A stretch of 7,841 nt of DNA from Oxalobacteraceae bacterium (GTDB lineage Bacteria > Pseudomonadota > Gammaproteobacteria > Burkholderiales > Burkholderiaceae_D): the NCBI GenBank assembly GCA_027485535.1, contig JAIXQV010000163.1, positions 1 through 7,841 of the forward strand, in the 5' to 3' direction. Position 1 is the stretch's first letter; every line of letters starts with the position of its first letter. The position numbers were made by a program, and so were the translations under genes. Positions 1 through 6,363 of this stretch are shown piece by piece. A model generated the notes under the pieces. The model was not told the DNA's origin. It worked only from the letters and a program-made list of their open reading frames with translations, and did no database searches.

Positions 1-77
1 ATCAGTTGCTTCAAAATTGCGGTAAGGACCAACGGGCTTAGGTATAAGCCGCTTGATGGATGGACTGTTTTCCCTCA

Positions 78-2084
78 TCAGCCCGATTTATCGGCCCGTC
101 TTTGATTCGCAAACTCTGCATACCACTGCAGCGAACCCGGATTACTCATTGCATCCGGATTAGCGATCTTATCGATCTCTGAACCGAGCAAGAGTTTCTT
201 GATGGGTAGCTCCATTTTTTTGCCGGTCAGTGTGCGTGGTATTTCTGGCGCAGCGAACACTTCATTCGGTACATGACGCGCTGAGAGTCGCGTGCGTATC
301 TGGTCGCACAGATGCTGCTTCAGCGCGTCATCGAGCGAATGGCCTTCGCGCAATACTACAAACAGCGGCATGTAAGACTCGCGCCCGAGGTATTCAAGGT
401 CAACCACCATGCTGTCGAGGACCTCGGGTAATTCCTCGACTACGCGATAAATCTCGGCAGTCCCCATTCGAACACCATAACGATTAATGGTCGCGTCCGA
501 GCGCCCATAGATCACTGCGCCACCGCGTGGCGTGATCTTTATCCAGTCGCCATGTCGCCACAGGCCGGGGTAATGATCGAAGTAGCTGTCCAGATAGCGC
601 TGATTACCTGGGTCATTCCAGAAAAACAGCGGCATGCTCGGCATTGGTTTGGTAATGACCAGCTCGCCCACTTCATCCATCATCGGCTCGCCTCGCTCGT
701 CGAGTGCATGCACCGCCACCCCCAACGAGCGACACTGCATCTCACCTGCATAGACCGGCAGCAGTGGCGATGAGGCGACAAACGGAGCTGCGACATCCGT
801 GCCGCCGCTAATGGATGCCAACAGCACATCGGGATGTACCTGCTGATAAATCCAATGAAACGCCTCATCGGATAACGGTGAGCCCGTCGAACCAACGCTA
901 CGCAATGAAGAGAGATCAGCGATCTTGCGTGGCTCGATGCCTGCTTTCATGCAGTTCGCAAAGAAAGCCGCGCCGACACCAAAGAAAGTCAGCCTCATAG
1001 CTTCCGCAAACTTCCAAAGCCTCGATAAATCGGGGTGGCCAGGATTTCCATCGTAGATGCAGATCGTCGCGCCCACTAGCAGGCCGCTGATCTGGGCATT
1101 CCACATCACCCAGCCGGTGGTACTGAACCACAGAAAACGATCATCCTCACCAAGATCCAGCGACAGTGCATTCCCCTTCAGACATTCCACTAATGAACCA
1201 CCATGGCCATGCACGATGGGCTTTGGCATGCCGGTCGTGCCGGACGAGTAGAGTATCCAGAGCGGATGATCCGCCGGCAGTTGTTCAAAACGAATCGGAT
1301 TTGCTTGTGCTGCGGGGTGCGTAAATAAATCTTGCCAGCGCAGTGCACCGGGTAGTGCGGCGCTGATATCCAGCGAGGTATCGAGATAGGGCAGAAGGAC
1401 CGTGTGCTGCAGCGTGGGGAGTTCTTCGCGCATCTGCCGCACGACTTCTAGTCGGTTGAATGCCTTGCCGCCATAACGATAGCCATCCACAGCAATCAGC
1501 AGCTTGGGATCAATTTGCCGAAACCGATCCAGCACGCTCGAGGCGCCCATATCAGGCGAGCACGACGACCAGATCGCACCGATACTGGCGCACGCATAAA
1601 AAGCGATCGCTGCTTCGGGTGTGTTCGGCAAGTACGCCACCACTCGGTCGCCAGGTCCGACGCCGAGCGCGCGCAAGGTGTTCGCGACCGCCGTCACTTG
1701 CTCTCGCACTTCACCCCATGACAGCGTGACTCGGTCACGCGTTTCTGACTCGGCGACGATGGCATCTTTGTTGGCGGTCGCAGCGTCGGTATTGAAGCGG
1801 AACAGCTGCTCTGCAAAATTCAGTCGCGCACCTTCAAACCATATAGCGCCAGGCATCTGATGGCTGGATACGACCTGCTGGTACGGCACCGAACACTGAA
1901 TATCAAAATACGCCCAGATCGACGCCCAGAATTCTTCAATATGATCAACCGACCATTGCCACAAAGCCTGATAGTCCGAGAAGTGCTGATCTCTTGAGGC
2001 CAGCCATTGCAGGTATTGATTGACACGACTGCGGGCTAGGCGCGCAGTACTCGGACTCCACAGGCATTGGGGTTGTTCAGACAT
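78..2084 (-). CDS. aacS: Acetoacetyl-CoA synthetase (acetoacetate-CoA ligase)
   Basis: Cytosolic ligase that converts acetoacetate, ATP and CoA to acetoacetyl-CoA, AMP and PPi, feeding ketone bodies or polyhydroxybutyrate breakdown products back into central metabolism. The 668 residues match the usual family length of about 650. An N-terminal acetyl-CoA-synthetase-like region (about 1-110, with W43 and the FWASIW stretch) precedes the AMP-binding domain. Visible ANL-superfamily motifs are the P-loop YSSGTTGMPKP at 279-289, SGGTD at 426-430, HGDW at 511-514, the hinge GRSDATINRYG at 527-537 and the C-terminal PRTLTGK ending in K622, the expected catalytic lysine. The wording of the hinge and of PRTLTGKK favours AacS over acetyl-CoA synthetase. 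The ATG start has only a weak Shine-Dalgarno (GAAAG) upstream. It lies 91 bases downstream of the lipoprotein gene, so cotranscription is possible but not shown. The reading frame is complete and intact. Confidence 0.95.
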   Translation of the reverse strand: MSEQPQCLWSPSTARLARSRVNQYLQWLASRDQHFSDYQALWQWSVDHIEEFWASIWAYFDIQCSVPYQQVVSSHQMPGAIWFEGARLNFAEQLFRFNTDAATANKDAIVAESETRDRVTLSWGEVREQVTAVANTLRALGVGPGDRVVAYLPNTPEAAIAFYACASIGAIWSSCSPDMGASSVLDRFRQIDPKLLIAVDGYRYGGKAFNRLEVVRQMREELPTLQHTVLLPYLDTSLDISAALPGALRWQDLFTHPAAQANPIRFEQLPADHPLWILYSSGTTGMPKPIVHGHGGSLVECLKGNALSLDLGEDDRFLWFSTTGWVMWNAQISGLLVGATICIYDGNPGHPDLSRLWKFAEAMRLTFFGVGAAFFANCMKAGIEPRKIADLSSLRSVGSTGSPLSDEAFHWIYQQVHPDVLLASISGGTDVAAPFVASSPLLPVYAGEMQCRSLGVAVHALDERGEPMMDEVGELVITKPMPSMPLFFWNDPGNQRYLDSYFDHYPGLWRHGDWIKITPRGGAVIYGRSDATINRYGVRMGTAEIYRVVEELPEVLDSMVVDLEYLGRESYMPLFVVLREGHSLDDALKQHLCDQIRTRLSARHVPNEVFAAPEIPRTLTGKKMELPIKKLLLGSEIDKIANPDAMSNPGSLQWYAEFANQRRADKSG

Positions 2085-2175
2085 GCAGGACTTTCGGCAG
2101 TTTTTTTATATTCGGATCATGCGGCAACCCCGTCGGAAACTTTGCCCGGTTTGCGAATGACTGAATACCAGAAAA

Positions 2176-2376
2176 TCATCGGTTCGTAATACCTTCGCGC
2201 TGTTTCTTATACTGATCGTAATCCGGCAATTGCTTCATCGTCGCGCCCTCGGCGCCAACGGGCGACTGCGCTTTCTGGTTGGCGCGTATACCTTCATACA
2301 CACCTCGTTCAGTCACCACACCGCATGACGCGAGTAAAGGTAGGGCAGATATTGTGAGCAGCAGTCGCTTGATCAT
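2176..2376 (-). CDS. Small outer-membrane-type lipoprotein, function unknown
   Basis: A 66-residue protein. The start is set by the ATG followed by a lipoprotein signal: K3-R4, a hydrophobic stretch, then the lipobox L15-A16-S17-C18, with C18 the predicted lipidated residue. The residue after Cys is Gly rather than Asp, which in enterobacterial sorting rules favours the outer membrane (inference). The mature part is only 49 residues, polar, and ends with PDYDQYKKQREG. I recognise the general look of short proteobacterial lipoproteins of the form 'VYEGIR ... YDxYxxxR' but know no function. AAGGA lies 10 bases before the ATG, with a closer GGAG as well. The gene begins 16 bases after the stop of the glutathionyl-hydroquinone reductase on the same strand, so the two are probably cotranscribed. 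The open frame extends farther upstream to 2562, but that extension is antisense-frame reading inside the reductase gene and is not used. Confidence 0.75.
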   Translation of the reverse strand: MIKRLLLTISALPLLASCGVVTERGVYEGIRANQKAQSPVGAEGATMKQLPDYDQYKKQREGITNR

Positions 2377-2392
2377 TTCTCCACGGTCCTTA

Positions 2393-3334
2393 TCAAAGCG
2401 CCGCAAGTACATCGGGGCCTTTGGGTACGATGCCGGTAGGATTGATGTGCCGATGAGAAAAGAAATAATGGAATCGGATCTGTTCCATGTCGACGGTTTC
2501 AGCGATGCCCGGAAGGCGATAGATGCTAGCCATGTAACGGTGCATGGCTGGGTATTGCGCAATCAGCTTGCGATTGCATTTGAAGTGGGTGTGGTACACC
2601 GCATCGAAACGAATCAGCGTAGGGAACAGTCGCACATCTGCTTCAGTAAGCGCTTCACCGCAAAGAAATTGTTGGTCTTGCAGGATATGCTCAACGCGGT
2701 CAAGCCCGTCAAATAATTCATTCACGGCTGCTTCGTGCGCTTGCTGGGTTTGTGCGAAGCCGCTGCGGTAGACGCCGTTGTTAATGCTTGGGTAAATCCA
2801 GGCGTTTAATGCATCGATTTGGCTGCGAAGGTTTTCTGGATAAAGGTCGATTTCCGGGTGCCGCGCGAAAGTATCGAATTCCGTGTTTAACATTCGGATG
2901 ATCTCGGACGACTCGTTATTCACGATGGTGCCAAGCTTCTTGTCGAACAATACCGGCACCGTGATGACGCCTGCATAGTCGGGAGATACCGCTCGATAAA
3001 TCTGTTGTAGAAAACTGTGCGCACCGAATCGGTCACCCGTAGCGCCGTCGAAGTCGGTATCAAACGACCATCCCTTGTCGGTAAGGTAGGGGTGCACAAC
3101 ATCTACACTAATCAGATCTTCCAAGCCCTTGAGTGCACGTACCATGAGTGTTCGATGTGCCCAAGGACAAGCGAGTGACACATACAGGTGATAGCGATCG
3201 GGGTCGGCAGCGTGCAGCTGGCTGGAATCTTTCGAGACCGCGCCGCGGAAGCTGGTTGACGCGCGCACAAACGCGCCATCAGAGGAGATTTCATTCAGCC
3301 AAGTGTTGCCGGTAGTTTGTACGGTTTGAGTCAT
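2393..3334 (-). CDS. yqjG: Glutathionyl-hydroquinone reductase (Xi-class GST, YqjG/ECM4 family)
   Basis: Cytosolic enzyme that uses glutathione to reduce glutathionyl-hydroquinones to hydroquinones, protecting the quinone pool and helping with quinone detoxification. At 313 residues it has normal family length. The Xi-class signature CPWAHR is at 56-61, with C56 the catalytic cysteine. The thioredoxin-fold part continues through TVPVLFD (125-131, cis-Pro P127) and the glutathione-contacting N140-E141-S142-S143. The helical C-terminal domain holds NNGVYRSGFA (185-194), then ADVRLFPTLIRFDAVY (232-247), then RFHYF (287-291). Y189, Y247 and Y290 fall where the active-site tyrosines of the E. coli enzyme are expected (family knowledge; alignment by eye). 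AAGGA lies 9 bases before the ATG. It is the first gene of a probable two-gene unit with the small lipoprotein. An inverted repeat about 30 bases upstream of the start may be an operator. Confidence 0.93.
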   Translation of the reverse strand: MTQTVQTTGNTWLNEISSDGAFVRASTSFRGAVSKDSSQLHAADPDRYHLYVSLACPWAHRTLMVRALKGLEDLISVDVVHPYLTDKGWSFDTDFDGATGDRFGAHSFLQQIYRAVSPDYAGVITVPVLFDKKLGTIVNNESSEIIRMLNTEFDTFARHPEIDLYPENLRSQIDALNAWIYPSINNGVYRSGFAQTQQAHEAAVNELFDGLDRVEHILQDQQFLCGEALTEADVRLFPTLIRFDAVYHTHFKCNRKLIAQYPAMHRYMASIYRLPGIAETVDMEQIRFHYFFSHRHINPTGIVPKGPDVLAAL

Positions 3335-3363
3335 CGTTTCAGGTCCTTGGCCGGCAACTTCTG

Positions 3364-3380
3364 GTCAATCGAGTATTGAC
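3364..3380. promoter_or_regulatory. Inverted repeat upstream of the hydroquinone reductase gene, candidate operator
   Basis: The arms GTCAAT (3364-3369) and ATTGAC (3375-3380) are perfect inverted repeats separated by CGAGT. The site ends 30 bases before the reductase start, where a repressor or activator dimer could act. The same hexamer GTCAAT, followed by A, occurs once more at 3550. Six-base arms can arise by chance, and no regulator gene is in the window, so this is only a candidate. The rest of the 290-base gap 3335-3624 shows a weak 5-bp hairpin (CCCGC at 3465, GCGGG at 3481) and nothing else I can name. Confidence 0.3.
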
Positions 3381-3624
3381 GCGAACTTACCAGATTGTCG
3401 TTGGTGGGTTGGTATTTTGTACGGTTGCCATCATAGCCTACGCTCGACACGACAAATAGTTATGCCCGCTGCGATGAAACGCGGGAGTATCGGCACCGTC
3501 ACTTCCAAAGCGCTGAATTAAAATTACGTCTTCATTCATTGCCGTGCCAGTCAATACGGCTTATTCATTCCTAGCTAGCCAATGCAGCTTTACACGAAGC
3601 AGTTTAATAATAAGTGGGGCCACC

Positions 3625-4383
3625 TTGACTAAATCACGCGACACCACCGGTGGTTTGCGCTGGCACTTACGCGCCCTGTGGCGGCGGGGGCAGTGGCGCG
3701 ACACTACGCGGCAAATCGCTGAGTGGCTTGATACTACCCAACCGGCATCGCGTCATCTGCTACTGATCGGTGGCAGCGCCGGCTGGATGATGTCGGGCCG
3801 CTGGCTGCAGCGCTTCTCGCGTATTGATCTGATTGATCTCGATCCTTATGCCCATCGCTTATTCCGTTGGAACCATGGTCGTGCTTTGCGCGAATCCGGC
3901 ACTGAATTGCACTACGCTGCGTTCGACGCGCTGGATAATTTGGATGCGCTTCTAAAAAAGTACCCCGATGCGACAATATTCTTCGACAATGTTTTGGGTC
4001 AGCATCTGTTCCGTATATGGCAGATTGATCGCGCTGAAGCCGATTTGGCGCGCATCGCTAAACAGCTCAAGGGTCGCGACTGGGGCAGTGTGCATGACTT
4101 GTTCTCGGGCCCGACCGACCCGCTGACGTTACCTGCCTTGCCGATTACGCAATTCGACGCCGCGCGCGATGCGGACGGTTTGCTGGCAGACGGTTTACGC
4201 GGCACGCCACTGCATCTTCGGCTGCTGGCGCAAGTGGGTGGCCAGCCGGAGTGGGTGGATCATCTGACGTCGGAGCTGTTCCCAGTCGGGACCCGCAGCC
4301 GCCTGATCGCTTGGCCCTTTGTGCCAGACTATGCACACTGGCTGCAGGCGGGCTGGGTGGCGGGCGGCACGCATAAACGCTGA
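3625..4383 (+). CDS. Conserved Rossmann-fold protein resembling SAM-dependent methyltransferases, function unknown
   Basis: About 252 residues from a proposed TTG start; GGGG lies 7 bases before it, within a purine-rich GTGGGG. A GTG at 3544 would add 27 residues that look non-coding and has no Shine-Dalgarno. Residues 45-54 (LLLIGGSAGW) form a beta strand and glycine loop like methyltransferase motif I. Residues 67-74 (IDLIDLDP) resemble motif II with an acidic residue for the ribose. Residues 119-126 (FFDNVLGQ) sit where motif IV would be, followed by HDLFSGP (157-163). This strand-loop-acid order suggests SAM or nucleotide binding, and the layout recalls spermidine-synthase-like folds. The glycine loop is not the classical GxGxG and no substrate-binding motif is recognisable, so enzymatic activity is unproven. 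There is no signal peptide, so it should be cytosolic. The carbonic-anhydrase-like gene follows 137 bases later with its own candidate promoter. Confidence 0.8.
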   Translation: MTKSRDTTGGLRWHLRALWRRGQWRDTTRQIAEWLDTTQPASRHLLLIGGSAGWMMSGRWLQRFSRIDLIDLDPYAHRLFRWNHGRALRESGTELHYAAFDALDNLDALLKKYPDATIFFDNVLGQHLFRIWQIDRAEADLARIAKQLKGRDWGSVHDLFSGPTDPLTLPALPITQFDAARDADGLLADGLRGTPLHLRLLAQVGGQPEWVDHLTSELFPVGTRSRLIAWPFVPDYAHWLQAGWVAGGTHKR

Positions 4384-4477
4384 GCACCTGTCCGGACGGT
4401 CGAATCTGTGTGAGTCTGGCGAGTGGGCCGATTAACGGCTCAGGTTTTGCGATTAAGTGTCGATTTCCGAATATCGC

Positions 4478-4483
4478 TAGAAT
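4478..4483 (+). promoter_or_regulatory. Candidate -10 element for the carbonic-anhydrase-like gene
   Basis: TAGAAT, followed by CCCGCC, lies 37 bases before the proposed start codon. It resembles sigma-70 -10 boxes in moderate- to high-GC proteobacteria, where GC-rich sequence often follows directly. No convincing -35 box is found at 16-18 bases; TTAAGT at 4453 is 19 bases away and a poor match. It would give the CA-like gene transcription separate from the upstream gene. Confidence 0.35.
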
Positions 4484-4520
4484 CCCGCCCATCACGCGTC
4501 ATGGATGGAGAAATGAATTC

Positions 4521-5330
4521 ATGAAACACCACGCCTTGCCCCTGTTGATTGCTGCTTCGCTAGCCGCACCCGCACTAGCCAAGGACCCACCGCCAGCGGC
4601 TCCGCCACGTCCGCCGTCGCCCGGCGCCAATCATTCACCGCGCGCGCCGCTCTGGAGCTATGACGGTGACACTGGCCCCACAAAATGGAGCGAGATCGAC
4701 CCGAAGTTCCGGCTCTGCCAATCCGGCAAGCGGCAGTCCCCGATCGATATCGAGACCCAGACTGTGGAGCGCGGTGGGCTCAAGCCCATCATGTTCAACT
4801 ATGCCGCAGGTCCGCTCACGCTGGTGAATGGGAATAACACGATTCAGGTGAATTTCACGACCAGTGGTGGCGCGCGTTTGGACGGCCTGGAGTACAAGCT
4901 GGTGCAGATGGTGTTCCACGCACCAAGCGAAGAAAAAATCGACGGTCTAGCCACACCGATTTCCGCACAACTGATTCATCGTGCGGGGGACACGCGTACC
5001 GCAGTGGTAGCGATTCGCTTCAAGCTGGGTAAAGAGAACAAAGCCCTGAAACCGATTTTCGAGCGGCTGCCGAAGACCGATGCGTTTAACGAGACTATCG
5101 AGAGCTTTAATCCAGCAGATATCTTGCCCGCTAATCCTGCGTACTTTACCTATATGGGTTCACTCACCACGCCGCCTTGCACCGAGGACGTGAAGTGGTT
5201 TGTGATGCGCCAGACGGTGGATATTTCTTTCCGTCAGTTGGCCGCGTTCAAGGAGCGCTACAAGTCGAACTCACGGCCTTCGCAGCCGGTGAATGGGCGC
5301 CGGGTGCAGGAGTATGTGGAAGAGCAGTAG
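4521..5330 (+). CDS. Exported alpha-carbonic-anhydrase-fold protein lacking two zinc ligands (probable pseudoenzyme)
   Basis: A 269-residue protein with a Sec signal peptide (1 to about 20, ending APALA-K), a Pro-rich linker (23-40) and one alpha-carbonic anhydrase domain (about 44-267). Fold markers are intact: W45-S-Y, KWSEI (55-59), QSPIDI (72-77), SLTTPPC (214-220, with T216/T217 where the active-site Thr199/Thr200 belong), and C66 and C220 placed to form the disulfide of bacterial members. The usual Q-F-H-F-H motif reads Q-M-V-F-H (129-133) and the usual E-x-H-L-V-H motif reads S-A-Q-L-I-H (148-153). In human CA II numbering His94 is Val, His96 is kept, Glu117 is Ser and His119 is Gln. 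Only one of three zinc ligands remains, so CO2 hydration is unlikely. GGAG precedes the ATG by 10 bases, and the signal peptide starts there, which decides the start over upstream in-frame codons. It is most likely periplasmic, perhaps a binding or structural protein. Confidence 0.92.
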   Translation: MKHHALPLLIAASLAAPALAKDPPPAAPPRPPSPGANHSPRAPLWSYDGDTGPTKWSEIDPKFRLCQSGKRQSPIDIETQTVERGGLKPIMFNYAAGPLTLVNGNNTIQVNFTTSGGARLDGLEYKLVQMVFHAPSEEKIDGLATPISAQLIHRAGDTRTAVVAIRFKLGKENKALKPIFERLPKTDAFNETIESFNPADILPANPAYFTYMGSLTTPPCTEDVKWFVMRQTVDISFRQLAAFKERYKSNSRPSQPVNGRRVQEYVEEQ

Positions 5331-5335
5331 GGGCG

Positions 5336-5719
5336 TTAGAGTTTTTCTAGCGACTGATGCAGTCGTAGCAGCTTCTCTTTAAGTACTGGGTCAGCGTCGA
5401 CCATCGGCGCGATGCTGGGCACCACACGACGTGCAGCATCCGAGGCATCAGGTTTGGGTTGTGCGACGGGCTTCGCTGTCGGCATCAGCCAAGCGGCTGT
5501 TAGCAGCAGCGTGACGCACAGCCAGAGTATCCATACCGTGCTGGCCGACATACTGCCAAGTTGCATCAGCTCCGGCAGCTCGCGCAGCCATCCCGCCCAA
5601 TCTAGCCGCAGCCACCAAAGCACGTTCTCCTGGGTCTTGCAGGTCCAGGCAAAGGCCGACACAAACAGCGCCCAATTGAGCGCGAGCAGGGCAGCGGGCA
5701 AGCGGATACGCAGACTCAT
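5336..5719 (-). CDS. Small two-helix membrane protein, function unknown
   Basis: A 127-residue protein with two hydrophobic segments, about 7-25 and 58-80 (the latter beginning near SASTVWILWLCV). A Trp-rich loop of about 30 residues (W35, W36, W41, W44) lies between them. The C-terminal tail of about 47 residues is Pro/Ala-rich (82-93) and then a charged helix (109-127, LKEKLLRLHQSLEKL) that could pair with a coiled coil. By the positive-inside rule, R4 and R6 before helix 1 suggest a cytoplasmic N-terminus, hence a cytoplasmic tail (inference). It starts 5 bases after the stop of the coiled-coil gene, has no clear Shine-Dalgarno of its own and is probably translationally coupled to it. Its stop codon is 5 bases from that of the convergent carbonic-anhydrase-like gene. 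I recognise no family. Confidence 0.7.
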   Translation of the reverse strand: MSLRIRLPAALLALNWALFVSAFAWTCKTQENVLWWLRLDWAGWLRELPELMQLGSMSASTVWILWLCVTLLLTAAWLMPTAKPVAQPKPDASDAARRVVPSIAPMVDADPVLKEKLLRLHQSLEKL

Positions 5720-5724
5720 CAGGT

Positions 5725-6198
5725 TCAGGACTTCAGCGCCACGGTGAGTTTCTCGCTGAGCTCTTCAGCGATTTGCATGCGCAGCTTGGAGGTTTCATGA
5801 ATCTCTTGCTCGCTGCGGTAGGCGTTACCCACCAGTTCGGCTGCCAGGCTGCGCACGCCTTCAATCTCTGTCTCGAGGGTAGCGATGCGCTCTTGCAGCG
5901 TTTTTCTTTCTTGCAGCTTGCCGCTGATCAGGCGGATGGCGGCGTTGACCTGGGTCCAGGCCTGTAACCGGGGATCACTGATTTTGAGGCTCTCAAACAC
6001 CTCTTGCATGGATTCGCCGATATCGACCAGCGTGTCGGAGGGAATGGCTTCCAAGGCGGACTGATCAGCGCTGTCGGCGCTAGTGTCGGGCACTTCGCGT
6101 ATCCGCTCATTAATGGAGATAACCTGCCCGGAGGCCTCGCTCCAGCCGGATTGAGGTTCAAAACGCATCATCGCGGGTTTTTCCGAGCGCTTCGCCAT
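5725..6198 (-). CDS. Coiled-coil protein encoded divergently from the ParA-like ATPase, function unknown
   Basis: A 157-residue soluble, acidic protein with no signal peptide. Residues 1-50 are low in hydrophobics and probably disordered. Residues 54-92 contain predicted helices (DTLVDIGESMQEVFESLKI, then the WTQVNAAIRLI stretch). Residues 93-150 show a continuous heptad-like pattern (KLQERKTLQERIATLETEIEG, then QIAEELSEKLTVAL) typical of a parallel or antiparallel coiled coil. AAGGG lies 9 bases before the ATG. It is the first gene of a two-gene operon with the membrane protein and is transcribed away from the ParA-like gene across a shared 165-base region. ParA-type ATPases commonly work with small, partly disordered coiled-coil partners, so it is a candidate adaptor, but no ParB, McdB or MinE signature is visible. 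Family unknown to me. Confidence 0.8.
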   Translation of the reverse strand: MAKRSEKPAMMRFEPQSGWSEASGQVISINERIREVPDTSADSADQSALEAIPSDTLVDIGESMQEVFESLKISDPRLQAWTQVNAAIRLISGKLQERKTLQERIATLETEIEGVRSLAAELVGNAYRSEQEIHETSKLRMQIAEELSEKLTVALKS

Positions 6199-6363
6199 GT
6201 GTAAGTACCCTTATTAGAAAACCGATAATGAAAAAAAGTTTGGTATTGGTAACAACCTCACCTATACTCAGCGTTATATTATGGCAAATCTTCCCCTTTA
6301 GCAACTTTCCTGGGAAGCGAAGTCAAAATAATCAACGGCTTGCGACAAAAACGAAGGAAAACT
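6199..6363. promoter_or_regulatory. Divergent promoter region between the coiled-coil operon and the ParA-like gene
   Basis: This 165-base AT-rich stretch must hold promoters for both directions. On the plus strand TATACT (6263-6268) is a plausible -10 box, with TTTGGT (6239-6244) a weak -35 at 18 bases; TATATT (6275-6280) is an alternative -10. A tandem repeat of TTGGTA (6240-6245 and 6246-6251) overlaps the plus-strand -35 position. A 6-bp inverted repeat, CTTCCC (6290-6295) with GGGAAG (6312-6317), lies in the leader of the ParA-like gene. On the minus strand TTACCA lies about 17 bases before an AT-rich stretch. None of these is strong enough to name a regulator. Confidence 0.4.

Noticed and set aside
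33..51. Hairpin GGCTTA-GGTA-TAAGCC downstream of aacS as an intrinsic terminator.
   Set aside because: Only 6 bp of stem, and no T run follows on the minus strand; transcription probably ends outside the window or by Rho.
1..105. Open plus-strand frame from the left edge to a TGA at 103-105, possibly the end of a convergent gene.
   Set aside because: Only 34 codons are visible, they overlap the 3' end of aacS by 28 bases, and nothing in them is recognisable.
2377..2562. Upstream extension of the lipoprotein frame to an in-frame ATG-type start at 2562.
   Set aside because: It overlaps the reductase gene on the same strand in another frame, its residues do not look like a domain, and the lipoprotein signal starts exactly at 2376 with a Shine-Dalgarno.
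3544..3624. GTG start for the methyltransferase-like gene.
   Set aside because: No Shine-Dalgarno before it, and the 27 added residues are low-quality Ser/Thr-rich sequence; the TTG at 3625 has a GGGG upstream at good spacing.
4410..4520. Upstream start for the carbonic-anhydrase-like gene.
   Set aside because: It would bury the signal peptide behind 37 extra residues and run through the candidate -10 element; the ATG at 4521 begins a typical Sec signal.
6340..6363. TTG start adding 8 residues to the ParA-like protein.
   Set aside because: The ATG at 6364 has AAGGA at proper spacing and puts the P-loop at the usual distance from the N-terminus.
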